Below the pieces are notes generated by a model. That model worked only from the letters and a program-made list of their open reading frames with translations. It was not told the origin of the DNA and made no database searches. From contig NZ_JBAJIJ010000002.1 of the NCBI RefSeq assembly GCF_036867135.1, forward strand, positions 248,001-312,000: DNA of 64,000 bases. The letters are read 5' to 3'. How positions within the stretch are numbered: the stretch's first letter is position 1; every line of letters begins with the position of its first letter. Positions 7,582 to 14,979 of the stretch are shown piece by piece. Position numbers and translations under genes: made by a program. The DNA is from Aeromicrobium sp. Sec7.5 (GTDB taxonomy: Bacteria > Actinomycetota > Actinomycetes > Propionibacteriales > Nocardioidaceae).

Positions 7582-8877
7582 TCACGGACTCGGCGCTCGG
7601 GCAACGGACCTCTGAGTGGGCGCGACCTCCGGCGATCTGCTGAGTGTCCTGCCGGGCTCGCTGGTTGGAGTCAGCGAGGACCGGTAGATCGGGTCGAAGG
7701 CAGCGGAGCGTCGGACAGCCTCCGCTGAAGCCGCGAAGGCGAGGTCGAGGGGCCCGCGCACGGCCTGTCGCGCTTCTGCCGGGAGCGGTATAACTCGTCC
7801 CTGGTGCAAGTCCGCTGCGGACACGATGGATCCCAGGTGATCCGGGCGAGGGTTCTGTTCGCGGAGCAGACGGTTGATGGCGCGTGCTGGCGCGAGCAGT
7901 TCGCGTTCGTCCACCAGGTCCCGCGCTGCAGCGGCCAGTCCCATAGACGTAGCCAAGTGCGAGGTGAAGGTGCCGAGAACATCCACGTCCTCGGCTCGGC
8001 AGGTCAAGGATGCGATCCCGGAAAAGCGTGATCGGACTTCCTCGCCGGCGCCCATGATGTCCCGGTCGGGCGAGGAGTGGCCGAAGCTGAACTGGCTCGC
8101 GATGTTCTCGACGTCACGCCATGCCGACGCGGCGCCGGCGATCGCGGGATCGATCCTCTCGGCAGTCAGCGAGTCGATCACGCCGAGAACGTGTGCTCGC
8201 GTTGTTGCAGCGCGGAAGGCATCGAACGTGGCGACCTCCAAACTCGCGACGTGATGCAGCACGACAGTAGATCCGTGTGCCAGCAACGCTCGATGAGCGA
8301 TCACATCCCAACGACCCAGCGCGGCACCAAGGTCAGCGGACGGAGACCCCAGCGGCACGTCCGGACGAAACACGCCAGTCATGGCAAGCGTTTCGATGGC
8401 CTTCATGCGCTGGAAAACGTCGCGCACCGAAGCCCGCTCCGGTTCACTGTCCGGGTTCCTGTCGAACTCCAGATCGTAGCCGTGGTCGCGAGCCCGTTCA
8501 GCGACCAGCTCAGCGCCGACCCAGAGCACGGCGATAAGCATCCGGTGCGCGATCTCCACATCGGCAGCAGCCGCCGGAGGCGTAGCCCTTGCGGCCGCAA
8601 CTAAGTCGCCATGAACCGGTGCAAGTGCCTCACTTCGCCGGCCGTCTCCGGGCCACGCTTGGTTCTGGCCCGGAGACGTGATTGAGCTCGACATGGCTTC
8701 GATACGTTGCACCGTCCTATTCGGATCGCCAACCGGCAACCGGTCGTGAGCGGCGCGAGCAGCTCTAGCGATCAAGGACCACCCGCGAACCAGTTCGCCG
8801 GCATTCAACCCAGTCGAGCTACGAGCGCGCAGCATGTGGGCCTGAGCGACCCTGAGGTGATCAAGCGAGCTGGACAT
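7582..8877 (-). CDS. Unrecognised protein C of a three-gene operon (431 aa)
   Basis: I do not recognise this protein. The ATG of MSSSLDHLRVAQAHMLRARS is chosen because the decayed paralogue at 26.69 kb starts at the same place (MPTSLDHLRGAQDHMMRARN). It is alanine- and arginine-rich and predicted largely helical, with no membrane segment or signal peptide. Segments such as IAHRMLIAVLWVGAELVAER and HRALLAHGSTVVLHHVASLE look like long amphipathic helices. It overlaps gene B by 17 bases and ends before a hairpin. It sits on the integrated element with genes A and B. The repeat of the whole trio elsewhere shows it is a functional unit, but its role is unknown. Confidence 0.7.
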   Translation of the reverse strand: MSSSLDHLRVAQAHMLRARSSTGLNAGELVRGWSLIARAARAAHDRLPVGDPNRTVQRIEAMSSSITSPGQNQAWPGDGRRSEALAPVHGDLVAAARATPPAAAADVEIAHRMLIAVLWVGAELVAERARDHGYDLEFDRNPDSEPERASVRDVFQRMKAIETLAMTGVFRPDVPLGSPSADLGAALGRWDVIAHRALLAHGSTVVLHHVASLEVATFDAFRAATTRAHVLGVIDSLTAERIDPAIAGAASAWRDVENIASQFSFGHSSPDRDIMGAGEEVRSRFSGIASLTCRAEDVDVLGTFTSHLATSMGLAAAARDLVDERELLAPARAINRLLREQNPRPDHLGSIVSAADLHQGRVIPLPAEARQAVRGPLDLAFAASAEAVRRSAAFDPIYRSSLTPTSEPGRTLSRSPEVAPTQRSVARAPSP

Positions 8878-9223
8878 ATCGCCGAGTCCCCGCCAAAACC
8901 CGAGCAATGCTCGCGAGCAAGATCTGAACATCTGGATCAAGTTCCGCGCTCATCAAGTCGAAAAGCTCCAGGGCCGAAGGTTCGAGTTCAGTCATGCGGC
9001 TGAACTCGGGCTCCTGTGGGAACGGCGTCGGCAGGCCGGTCAACAGCTGCAACCTTTGGCAGGCCACTAGGGCGTCGTACGACAGACCAGAGATCTCGGA
9101 CACCGCCGATGGGTCGAGGTCAACGACGTGCGCCTGCGCCGTCTCGCGGCTAATCGCGCTCAGGATCGCGACCAACCTCCGGGCAAGGTCAAAATGGCGC
9201 GGATCTGCGACTGTCGTGATCAT
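8861..9223 (-). CDS. Unrecognised protein B of a three-gene operon (120 aa)
   Basis: A small protein of unknown function. The start is the ATG of MITTVADPRHFDLARRLV, preceded by an AAAGGA ribosome site and matching the paralogue at 26.34 kb. It appears all-helical with an acidic bias: SAVSEISGLSYDALVACQRL, PFPQEPEFSRMTELEPSALE, and a C-terminal LLASIARVLAGTRRYVQLA. The stop overlaps the start of gene C by 17 bases, so the two are coupled. Position and conservation as a trio suggest the products work together, perhaps as a complex. That is inference. Confidence 0.68.
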   Translation of the reverse strand: MITTVADPRHFDLARRLVAILSAISRETAQAHVVDLDPSAVSEISGLSYDALVACQRLQLLTGLPTPFPQEPEFSRMTELEPSALELFDLMSAELDPDVQILLASIARVLAGTRRYVQLA

Positions 9224-9301
9224 CGGTGTGTCCTTTCGGCGGATGTGGCAGATCGAGCGTGCGGTGGTTGGTCGCCCCGGGTCTACGGACACTTCGGCGT
9301 C

Positions 9302-9310
9302 TGTGGATAA
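9302..9310. promoter_or_regulatory. Single DnaA-box-like nonamer
   Basis: TGTGGATAA, the complement of the DnaA consensus TTATCCACA, lies in the 140-base gap between genes A and B. A single box is weak evidence for an origin, and no cluster or AT-rich stretch accompanies it. Confidence 0.25.
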
Positions 9311-9363
9311 ACAAGCCCGGTGGCATGGCTCGCGACGAGCTCGGACCGCCGACCTGACGTTGG

Positions 9364-10029
9364 TCATCGCCGCAGCCCATGGGTCGTGGTCGGGCTCGGG
9401 TTCGGCGAGGGTCGCGGTTCGTAGTTGCGCCGGCTGACGCGGTGATCGGTCTGCTCGCTCGCGCCTACGACCAGGTGGAGTTGCTGACGTGCGGTATCCG
9501 CCGCGTCCAATCCAAGGACCCGTCCCAGCAACGGCAGGTCCTCACTCACGCGGTGAACTGCTCGTCGAGCCTGGTCCAGAGCAACTGAGGCTTCCTGGAC
9601 CGCGTGTTGAACCAGCTCCGGCAGACACGGATCGGAGGGCAGCGCCGAGACGATCCGATACAGCGAAGTTGCGGCCTGGGCGATGCTCAACTGTACGTAC
9701 CGGGTTTCCCGCGCGGCCTGCAGCACCACGCCTGTGATGGTTCGTGCGTGGTCTGGGTCGACTCGGCCCGATACGGCGGCATCGAAGTACGCGGCTTCGG
9801 CCTCTGACAGTGCCGGCCGAATCGACTGCGCATGATCCTGCAGTGGTCCAGCAAGCCGGCGGCGCAGATCGTCGGCGCGATCGACGACCACCAGGCCACC
9901 GCCGGCACGGTCACTGAGCCGCTCGAGTTCCAACAGCTCAGCGTGTGAACTCATCAACTGCCGACCGAGGTTCTTCGCAACCTCGTTGCCTTGGTCGATG
10001 TGTATGCGAGCTTCGGACAATTCGCTCAT
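9364..10029 (-). CDS. Unrecognised protein A of a three-gene operon (221 aa)
   Basis: I do not recognise this protein. The ATG of MSELSEARIHIDQGNEVAKN follows a strong AGGAGG site six bases upstream, which fixes the start. The first ~140 residues look helical and coiled-coil-like: HAELLELERLSDRAGGG, VVDRADDLRRRLAGPLQDHA, RTITGVVLQAARETRYVQLS. The last ~30 residues are a low-complexity Arg/Pro/Ser tail. It is the first gene of the A-B-C operon. A frameshifted paralogue lies at 25.69-26.33 kb beside paralogues of B and C in the same order. No enzymatic motif is visible. Confidence 0.7.
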   Translation of the reverse strand: MSELSEARIHIDQGNEVAKNLGRQLMSSHAELLELERLSDRAGGGLVVVDRADDLRRRLAGPLQDHAQSIRPALSEAEAAYFDAAVSGRVDPDHARTITGVVLQAARETRYVQLSIAQAATSLYRIVSALPSDPCLPELVQHAVQEASVALDQARRAVHRVSEDLPLLGRVLGLDAADTARQQLHLVVGASEQTDHRVSRRNYEPRPSPNPSPTTTHGLRR

Positions 10030-10441
10030 GTCGCCTCCTGGGACTCCTGTCGAACAGACAGGCCCCGCCACTGGCTCCCTGCGGACATCAATCGGCAGAC
10101 GTCAGCTCGTCGCAAGCAGGCCTGAAGCCAGCGCCATGACGGCCCAGCAATTCGACCCGTCCGAACCCCGACGAAGTCCTGCCCCCTGTTCTCACCCCAC
10201 GCTCCAAGACGTTCCAGCCGAGGTGAGCGCGGCTGGGCGCGGGATGGCCGCTCCGCCAGCGCGCCTACTTCGTGGACCTCGTCCCCGAAGGCAGTTCCGT
10301 CGGAGATGCCGACTTAACCTCCGGCGCGCCTGAGATGGCCGCGTCGGGTCAAGAAGACGCGCGCGATGAGGCGGTCGACTTTCCGCCGCCTCGTCGAGAC
10401 TCCATGGGGCCCTCGCGGACTCTGGAGCACTCGGGATCGGC
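10030..10441. other. Region without a convincing gene
   Basis: About 410 bases between gene A and the winged-helix gene. Protein-like patches occur in two plus-strand frames (MTAQQFDPSEPRRS near 10137 and RAYFVDLVPEGSSVGDAD near 10260), but no single frame joins them. It could be a frameshifted remnant or chance. The promoter of the A-B-C operon should lie at its left end. Confidence 0.3.
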
Positions 10442-10756
10442 TCAGTCGAGTCCGAGACCGCGGCGCAGGTCAGTCAAAGTCTTCTCGAGCTCTGCCGGGA
10501 TGATCGAGTACTGACGACGGCGCGCATCGGTCTCTTCGCGGGGCGGATGGACCCACACGACTCCGAGCTCCTCGAGCACAGGCAGGTGCTTCCGCAACAG
10601 CGAGCGCTGTACAGACAACCGTTCCGCAAGCTCCGTTTGCGTAGCCGGCCCATCGACGAGCAGCGAGCGAATCGCCGCGACTTTGACACGGTTCCCAACC
10701 ATGTCGATCGCACGATCGACGCCTTCGGGCTGCTCAGGACGCACAGGAGTCGACAT
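10442..10756 (-). CDS. Winged helix-turn-helix transcriptional regulator
   Basis: A 104-residue ArsR/MarR-like DNA-binding protein. The helix-turn-helix and wing are visible as VGNRVKVAAIRSLLVDGP, QTELAERLSVQRSLLRKHL and PVLEELGVVWVHPP. An arginine-rich strand (REETDARRRQYSII) and a C-terminal helix follow. It has no metal-binding cysteine pair, so a metal sensor is unlikely. The ATG of MSTPVRPEQ is preferred, although in-frame ATGs lie 5-6 codons upstream. It is transcribed away from a small gene across a perfect 25-bp palindrome 40 bases upstream. That layout suggests it represses both itself and the neighbour. Confidence 0.75.
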   Translation of the reverse strand: MSTPVRPEQPEGVDRAIDMVGNRVKVAAIRSLLVDGPATQTELAERLSVQRSLLRKHLPVLEELGVVWVHPPREETDARRRQYSIIPAELEKTLTDLRRGLGLD

Positions 10757-10795
10757 GTCGCACATTGTCATCACGATCGACTTGTGCTCATACTA

Positions 10796-10820
10796 ACGGT
10801 ACTTCAAGTACCGTTAGGAG
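10796..10820. promoter_or_regulatory. Perfect 25-bp palindromic operator
   Basis: CTAACGGTACTT is followed by one central base and its exact complement AAGTACCGTTAG. It lies between the divergent winged-helix gene and the 107-aa gene, six bases before the latter's start codon. A dimeric repressor bound here would block both promoters and the downstream ribosome site. Confidence 0.75.
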
Positions 10821-10825
10821 TCCCA

Positions 10826-11149
10826 GTGAACATCCAGGTCATCGCCCAGGGAACGCTTCTCGCCAAACCAGAAGCCGTCGGGGACGAGCGCGAAGACGTT
10901 ACGGCTGTCATGTTCGGCACCCGCCAGGAGGTCCGTCACCAAGGTCAGGTGATCGTGCTCGACACGGTCCCGACTGCAGAACTGGTGTGCGCCGGCGAGC
11001 TCGCGAACGCCCTGCTACGGCTTGAGAAGGGCGACCGCGTGGAGATTCGCGCCACGATGACGGTCAGGTGCAGGTTGGCCGATGTCGAGGATCGCTTCGC
11101 CCAGGTCCGGACGAGCTTCCACGCCGACACGTTCCTGCGCCTCAACTGA
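10826..11149 (+). CDS. Small unrecognised protein, possibly OB-fold (SSB-like)
   Basis: A 107-residue protein starting at the GTG of the stretch reading NIQVIAQGTLLAKPEAVG, preceded by TTAGGAG. It looks beta-rich: TAVMFGTRQEVRHQGQVIVL, LLRLEKGDRVEIRATMTVRC. This strand pattern recalls the OB-fold of single-strand DNA-binding proteins on plasmids, but typical SSB residues are not clear. Its promoter region carries the 25-bp palindrome, so the divergent winged-helix protein probably controls it. Function is uncertain. Confidence 0.6.
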   Translation: MNIQVIAQGTLLAKPEAVGDEREDVTAVMFGTRQEVRHQGQVIVLDTVPTAELVCAGELANALLRLEKGDRVEIRATMTVRCRLADVEDRFAQVRTSFHADTFLRLN

Positions 11150-11342
11150 GTCGCCTCCCCAAACGGGCACGGGGAGCCGGCAGCGCTGCGGCGCTCCCAG
11201 AACGGTTACCCCTCCCCGCCGAATCGCCGGGTGGCCTTCGGGCCATCGGGGTGCGAACCATCCCGGGTTCCTGCTACGTCGCAGTGTTCCGGCCGGCGAC
11301 GCAGGCGGACTCGTCTGCGGCGGCTTCGTTCAAGGCCCGGAC

Positions 11343-11669
11343 TCACGGCCCAGCGACCGGCCCGGCGCCCAAGTCGCGTTCGGCAGTCTCAGCCAACGCC
11401 CGCAGACGCCTGGCCTCACCATCCGACAGGTCCGGGATCCAATCGGCCAGCTCAGCCACCGGAACCCGCTCGTCGCGCAGCAGCTTCAGCACTGCCTGCC
11501 CTGCCGTCAGCTCCAGCCGCCGGACGAGCTCGTCACGTTCCTCGAGCACGACCGCCGCTTCGATCCCGAGCGCCGACCGTCGCTTCTCACCGGCCGCGCG
11601 CTCGCGCCGCCGCACATCCTGGGCCTCAAGCGCCCTTGACCGCGCCTGCTGCCTGATCGAGCGACCCAT
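11343..11669 (-). CDS. Coiled-coil plasmid/ICE-associated small protein
   Basis: A 108-residue charged protein beginning at the ATG of MGRSIRQQARSRALEAQDVR. The N-terminal ~45 residues are a basic amphipathic helix (RRRERAAGEKRRSALGIEA). Then come VVLEERDELVRRLELTAGQ and a C-terminal helix pair (VPVAELADWIPDLSDGEARR). Short basic coiled-coil proteins of this pattern are common beside recombinase cassettes and conjugation genes in actinobacteria, but their role is not established. It is convergent with the small gene at 10.8-11.1 kb and divergent from the recombinase operon. Confidence 0.62.
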   Translation of the reverse strand: MGRSIRQQARSRALEAQDVRRRERAAGEKRRSALGIEAAVVLEERDELVRRLELTAGQAVLKLLRDERVPVAELADWIPDLSDGEARRLRALAETAERDLGAGPVAGP

Positions 11670-11990
11670 GACCTGCTCCTCACCTCGAAGATGCCTTCGT
11701 CCAACAGGGCCATCGCCCACCTCGCCGGCGGACACACCTTGAGAACCTGCACCCGTTCGCCTACCCCCGACCTAAACCGCACCAGCAAACATCCACACAC
11801 CTCTTGCATCTTCGGTAGCAAGGCCGCGAATCAACTCGAAGTTGACTGGCTACAGCCGCGCGTGGGGCGAGTGCCTTTCGCCGGAGTCGGCGAGGGGGTA
11901 CGTCGCTGCTGGTCGACAGATCGCGTCGCCTCTCTGGTAACTTATAGTTGTCATTGTCCACTTTTAGTTGACCGGTGAAGTGAGGTCTGT
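11670..11990. promoter_or_regulatory. Upstream region of the recombinase operon with AGTTGWC repeats
   Basis: No gene is seen in these ~320 bases. Three related motifs occur in the right half: GAAGTTGACTGG near 11838, TATAGTTGTC near 11944 and TTTAGTTGACC near 11963. The last two are direct repeats about 19 bases apart, just before the first recombinase start. They may be recombinase binding or crossover sites, or operator sites for the XRE protein. Confidence 0.35.
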
Positions 11991-13115
11991 GTGGCTGTTC
12001 CGGGGTCGGCTCATCTGGTTCTGGCGCCCGGTGTGCTCCATCTGGACGAGCCGGCGGCGGTGTTCGAGGCGATGCTCTCGGGGTGGGGCAGGCAACAGAG
12101 GTCGAGGCTGTTGGCGGAGGCGACGATCGAGCCGCGGGTGTTGTTGCTGCGACGGTTCACCAGCTTCGTCGGGTCGCATCCGTGGGACTGGACGGCAGGC
12201 GATGTGGAGGACTTCACGGCCAGCCTGATGACCGGCACGGGGCGGTTGGCGCCGTCGACGATCCGTGGCTATCACCTGACGTTGCGGCTGTTCTGCGACT
12301 ACCTGCTCGACGGTCGTTATGGCTGGGTGGGTCAGTGCGAGCAGCGGTTCGGGACGATCCCGTCGCAGGTCTGCCACGACTACAACACCGCTGCGCATCT
12401 GGTCGAGTACGAGGGCAAGCCGTCGCGGCGGCCGTTCTCGTACGACGAGATCGAGACGCTGTTCGGGTTCCTGGACGACCGCGTCGAGCAGGTCGCCCGC
12501 TCGGGTCGCAAGGGCACGTTGGCGGCGTTGCGGGACGCGCAGATGGTCAAGACGGCCTACGCCTTCGGGCTGCGCCGGCGCGAGTTGCGCTTCCTGGACG
12601 TGGTCGACCTTCGCCCGAATCCGCGGATGCCGGGCTGGGGAACCTACGGCGCAGTCCACGTCCGTTACGCCAAGTCCAGCCGCGGCAGCGCACCGCGGCG
12701 CCGCACGGTCCTGGCTGTCCCGGAGTTCGACTGGGTCATCGGCGGGCTGGCGCAGTGGGTCGAGCAGGCCAGGCCGCTGCTGAATCCCGGGACGCGCTCC
12801 GAGTTGTGGTTGACCGAACGCCGCCAGCGGATCAGCCCCAAGACGATGGACAAGCGGTTCGCGTTCCTTCGCCACCAGGCCGGGCTGCCGGCGGAGTTGA
12901 CGTTGCACTGCCTGCGTCATTCCTACGTCACGCACCTGATCGAGTTCGGCTATCCCGAGCGGTTCGTGACCGAGCAGGTCGGCCACTCCTACGCCTCGAC
13001 CACCGCGATCTACACCTCGGTCTCCAACGACTTCAAGACCAAGACCCTGCAGGCCGCGCTCGCACGCGTCTACGACACCAACCACAACAACGACGACAAC
13101 CGGGAGGAAGCATGA
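11991..13115 (+). CDS. Tyrosine recombinase, first gene of a recombinase trio
   Basis: A 374-residue tyrosine recombinase starting at GTG. A SAM-like DNA-binding domain spans ~residues 35-115 (LLLRRFTSFVGSHPWDWTAG, LAPSTIRGYHLTLRLFCDYL). The catalytic domain spans ~135-350: R in AYAFGLRRRELRFL, H-x-x-R in LHCLRHSYVTHL, H in EQVGHSYASTT and the nucleophile Y in AIYTSV. The C-terminus is Asn/Asp-rich and overlaps the next gene as ATGA. It forms an operon with an XRE protein and a zinc-ribbon partner. Such trios are recurrent actinobacterial mobile units, probably moving themselves. Confidence 0.88.
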   Translation: MAVPGSAHLVLAPGVLHLDEPAAVFEAMLSGWGRQQRSRLLAEATIEPRVLLLRRFTSFVGSHPWDWTAGDVEDFTASLMTGTGRLAPSTIRGYHLTLRLFCDYLLDGRYGWVGQCEQRFGTIPSQVCHDYNTAAHLVEYEGKPSRRPFSYDEIETLFGFLDDRVEQVARSGRKGTLAALRDAQMVKTAYAFGLRRRELRFLDVVDLRPNPRMPGWGTYGAVHVRYAKSSRGSAPRRRTVLAVPEFDWVIGGLAQWVEQARPLLNPGTRSELWLTERRQRISPKTMDKRFAFLRHQAGLPAELTLHCLRHSYVTHLIEFGYPERFVTEQVGHSYASTTAIYTSVSNDFKTKTLQAALARVYDTNHNNDDNREEA

Positions 13116-13444
13116 GCACCAAGACCGTGATCCGGTGGAACCTGCGCCAGCTGATGGCCGAGAACGGCATGTTCGCCACCACCGACCTCGTCGAGCCACT
13201 GCACCGACGGGGCGTCGAGATCTCCCGGCAGATGGTCCACCGGGTCGCGACGAAACCACCCCTGCGGATCAACCTGGACCTGCTCGCAGCGCTCTGCGAC
13301 ATCCTGGCCTGCACCCCCAACGACCTCCTCGAGCTCGCCCAGGAGCAGGTCGTTGAGCCTGCTGCCAGTGGCGACATCGGGCCCGGGATCGGTGACCTCC
13401 GGCCGATCCGCGCCACGATCCGCCGCCCCAACCAAGCCGAGTGA
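13112..13444 (+). CDS. XRE-family HTH protein of the recombinase trio
   Basis: A 110-residue protein with a Cro/C1-type helix-turn-helix: IRWNLRQLMAENGMFATTDL, EISRQMVHRVATKPPLRINL, DLLAALCDILACTPNDLLEL. The C-terminal ~40 residues are Pro/Gly/Arg-rich and look unstructured. It overlaps the recombinase upstream (ATGA) and the zinc-ribbon protein downstream (GTGA). Fixed linkage suggests it regulates the operon or helps assemble the recombination complex. Confidence 0.85.
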   Translation: MSTKTVIRWNLRQLMAENGMFATTDLVEPLHRRGVEISRQMVHRVATKPPLRINLDLLAALCDILACTPNDLLELAQEQVVEPAASGDIGPGIGDLRPIRATIRRPNQAE

Positions 13445-14880
13445 AAGACCGTGTCTGCTTCGACTGCGGCGGCACCCGCTACGCCCACACCCGCCTCCCG
13501 CACGGACCGATCTGCACCGCGTGTCGGCGTCGGCGCCACTACCACCATGAGTCCTGTCCCGGCTGCGGCGCGATCCGGCCGTTGGCCTACCTGGCCGGCG
13601 CACTGGTCGTCTGCGCCTCCTGCGCCGGCACCGAGTCGATCTTCGCCTGCAGCACCTGCGGAAGGGAGGACCACCCCTACGGCGCCAAACGATGCGCCCG
13701 CTGCACCCTGCGCGACCGCCTCACCGACCTGCTGACCGACCCGGCGACCGGTCAGATCCACACCCGCCTGCAACCGGTCTTCCACGAACTCGTCGGGTCC
13801 GAGCGGCCGCAGAGCGGGATCTGGTGGCTGCGCAAGAAGCCCGGGACCGGACCCCGACTGCTCAGGCAGATGGCACGCGGGGACGTCGAGATCAGCCATC
13901 AGACGTTTCGGAACCTGCCGTCGGACCGCGCCCATGACTACCTGCGCAGCCTGCTCACCGCGGTCGGCGTCCTTCCACCGTTCGAGATCCGCATCGAGCG
14001 GATGCTGCCCTGGATCGAACAGACCACCGCCGACCTGCCCGCCGAGCAGGCAGCCCTGATCCAACGCTTCGCGCACTGGCACGTGTTGCGACACATGCGC
14101 AGAGCCGCCGGCCAAGGCCGCCTGACCCAGACCATCACCGACGCGTCCCGGCGCCGGATCCGCGTCGCGATCGACTTCCTGGCCTTCCTCGAGACCTGCG
14201 GCGCCGACGCGGCCACCGCGACCCAGGAGCTGCTCGAGCGCTACCAAGAACACACCGGCAGGGCCTTCAGCCACGAGCACGCCTTCATCGTCTGGCTGCG
14301 GGACTCGCGCATCAACACGCGCCTGGTCATCCCTGCCATTCCGCGCCTGACTCCGGCCGTGACCGTCTCCGAGGAGCAACGCTGGGCCGCGGTCGAGCGG
14401 CTCCTGCACGACGACAACCTGCGCCACTACGTCCGCATCGGCGGACTGCTGACCCTGCTGTTCGCTCAACCCCTGTCCAGAATCGTCGCGATGCGCACCA
14501 GCCAGACCACCGTCACCGACCAGACCGTTCACGTCACCTTCAACACCACGCCCGTCCAGATGCCGCCGCTCCTGGACGACCTGATCCGGCAGCACCTGCA
14601 ACACCGCGGCAAGAGCCTCTACGCCTCCCGCGAGACCGGCTGGCTCTTCCCCGGCGGCAACCCCGGCCGACACCTCTCCACCGAGGCCATCCGCTCCCAA
14701 CTCGTCGCGACCGGCATCAAGCCCTACGAGAACCGCAAAGCCACCCTCTTCGGCCTCGCCGGCGACATCCCCGCGCCAGTCCTCGCCGACCTCATCGGCA
14801 TCACCCACAAGAACGCCGCCGCCTGGGCAGGACTCGCCGCCCGAGACTGGACCACCTACATCGCACAACGAGCCCACTGA
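13441..14880 (+). CDS. Zinc-ribbon protein with a degenerate tyrosine-recombinase-like C-terminus
   Basis: A 479-residue protein starting at GTG. The first ~90 residues contain four or more CxxC knuckles (CFDCGG, CTACRR, CPGCGA, CASCAG, CSTCGR, CARCTL) that should form zinc ribbons. The remainder resembles a recombinase: a core-binding-like helix bundle, then LLTLLFAQPLSRIVAM and GWLFPGGNPGRHLSTEAIRS. The usual H-x-x-R and tyrosine signatures are replaced (ATLFGLAGDIPAPVLADLIG, NAAAWAGLAARDW). It is therefore probably a catalytically inactive partner that recognises DNA. It overlaps the XRE gene as GTGA and closes the trio. Confidence 0.78.
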   Translation: MKDRVCFDCGGTRYAHTRLPHGPICTACRRRRHYHHESCPGCGAIRPLAYLAGALVVCASCAGTESIFACSTCGREDHPYGAKRCARCTLRDRLTDLLTDPATGQIHTRLQPVFHELVGSERPQSGIWWLRKKPGTGPRLLRQMARGDVEISHQTFRNLPSDRAHDYLRSLLTAVGVLPPFEIRIERMLPWIEQTTADLPAEQAALIQRFAHWHVLRHMRRAAGQGRLTQTITDASRRRIRVAIDFLAFLETCGADAATATQELLERYQEHTGRAFSHEHAFIVWLRDSRINTRLVIPAIPRLTPAVTVSEEQRWAAVERLLHDDNLRHYVRIGGLLTLLFAQPLSRIVAMRTSQTTVTDQTVHVTFNTTPVQMPPLLDDLIRQHLQHRGKSLYASRETGWLFPGGNPGRHLSTEAIRSQLVATGIKPYENRKATLFGLAGDIPAPVLADLIGITHKNAAAWAGLAARDWTTYIAQRAH

Positions 14881-14979
14881 CCCAGCGATTCGCCCCGAAC
14901 GAATACGACCCCTGCGCCAGCATTGAAGTTCGGATCACGACCACTTGGAGTCCTCGGCGCGGCCTTGCCGTGCGTGACG

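Noticed and set aside
9302-9310. Replication origin suggested by a DnaA-box-like sequence
   Set aside because: Only one box, no AT-rich region and no nearby initiator gene.
11964-14877. Two long minus-strand open frames opposite the recombinase trio
   Set aside because: No family pattern, and the plus strand carries complete recombinase, XRE and zinc-ribbon genes with coupled starts.
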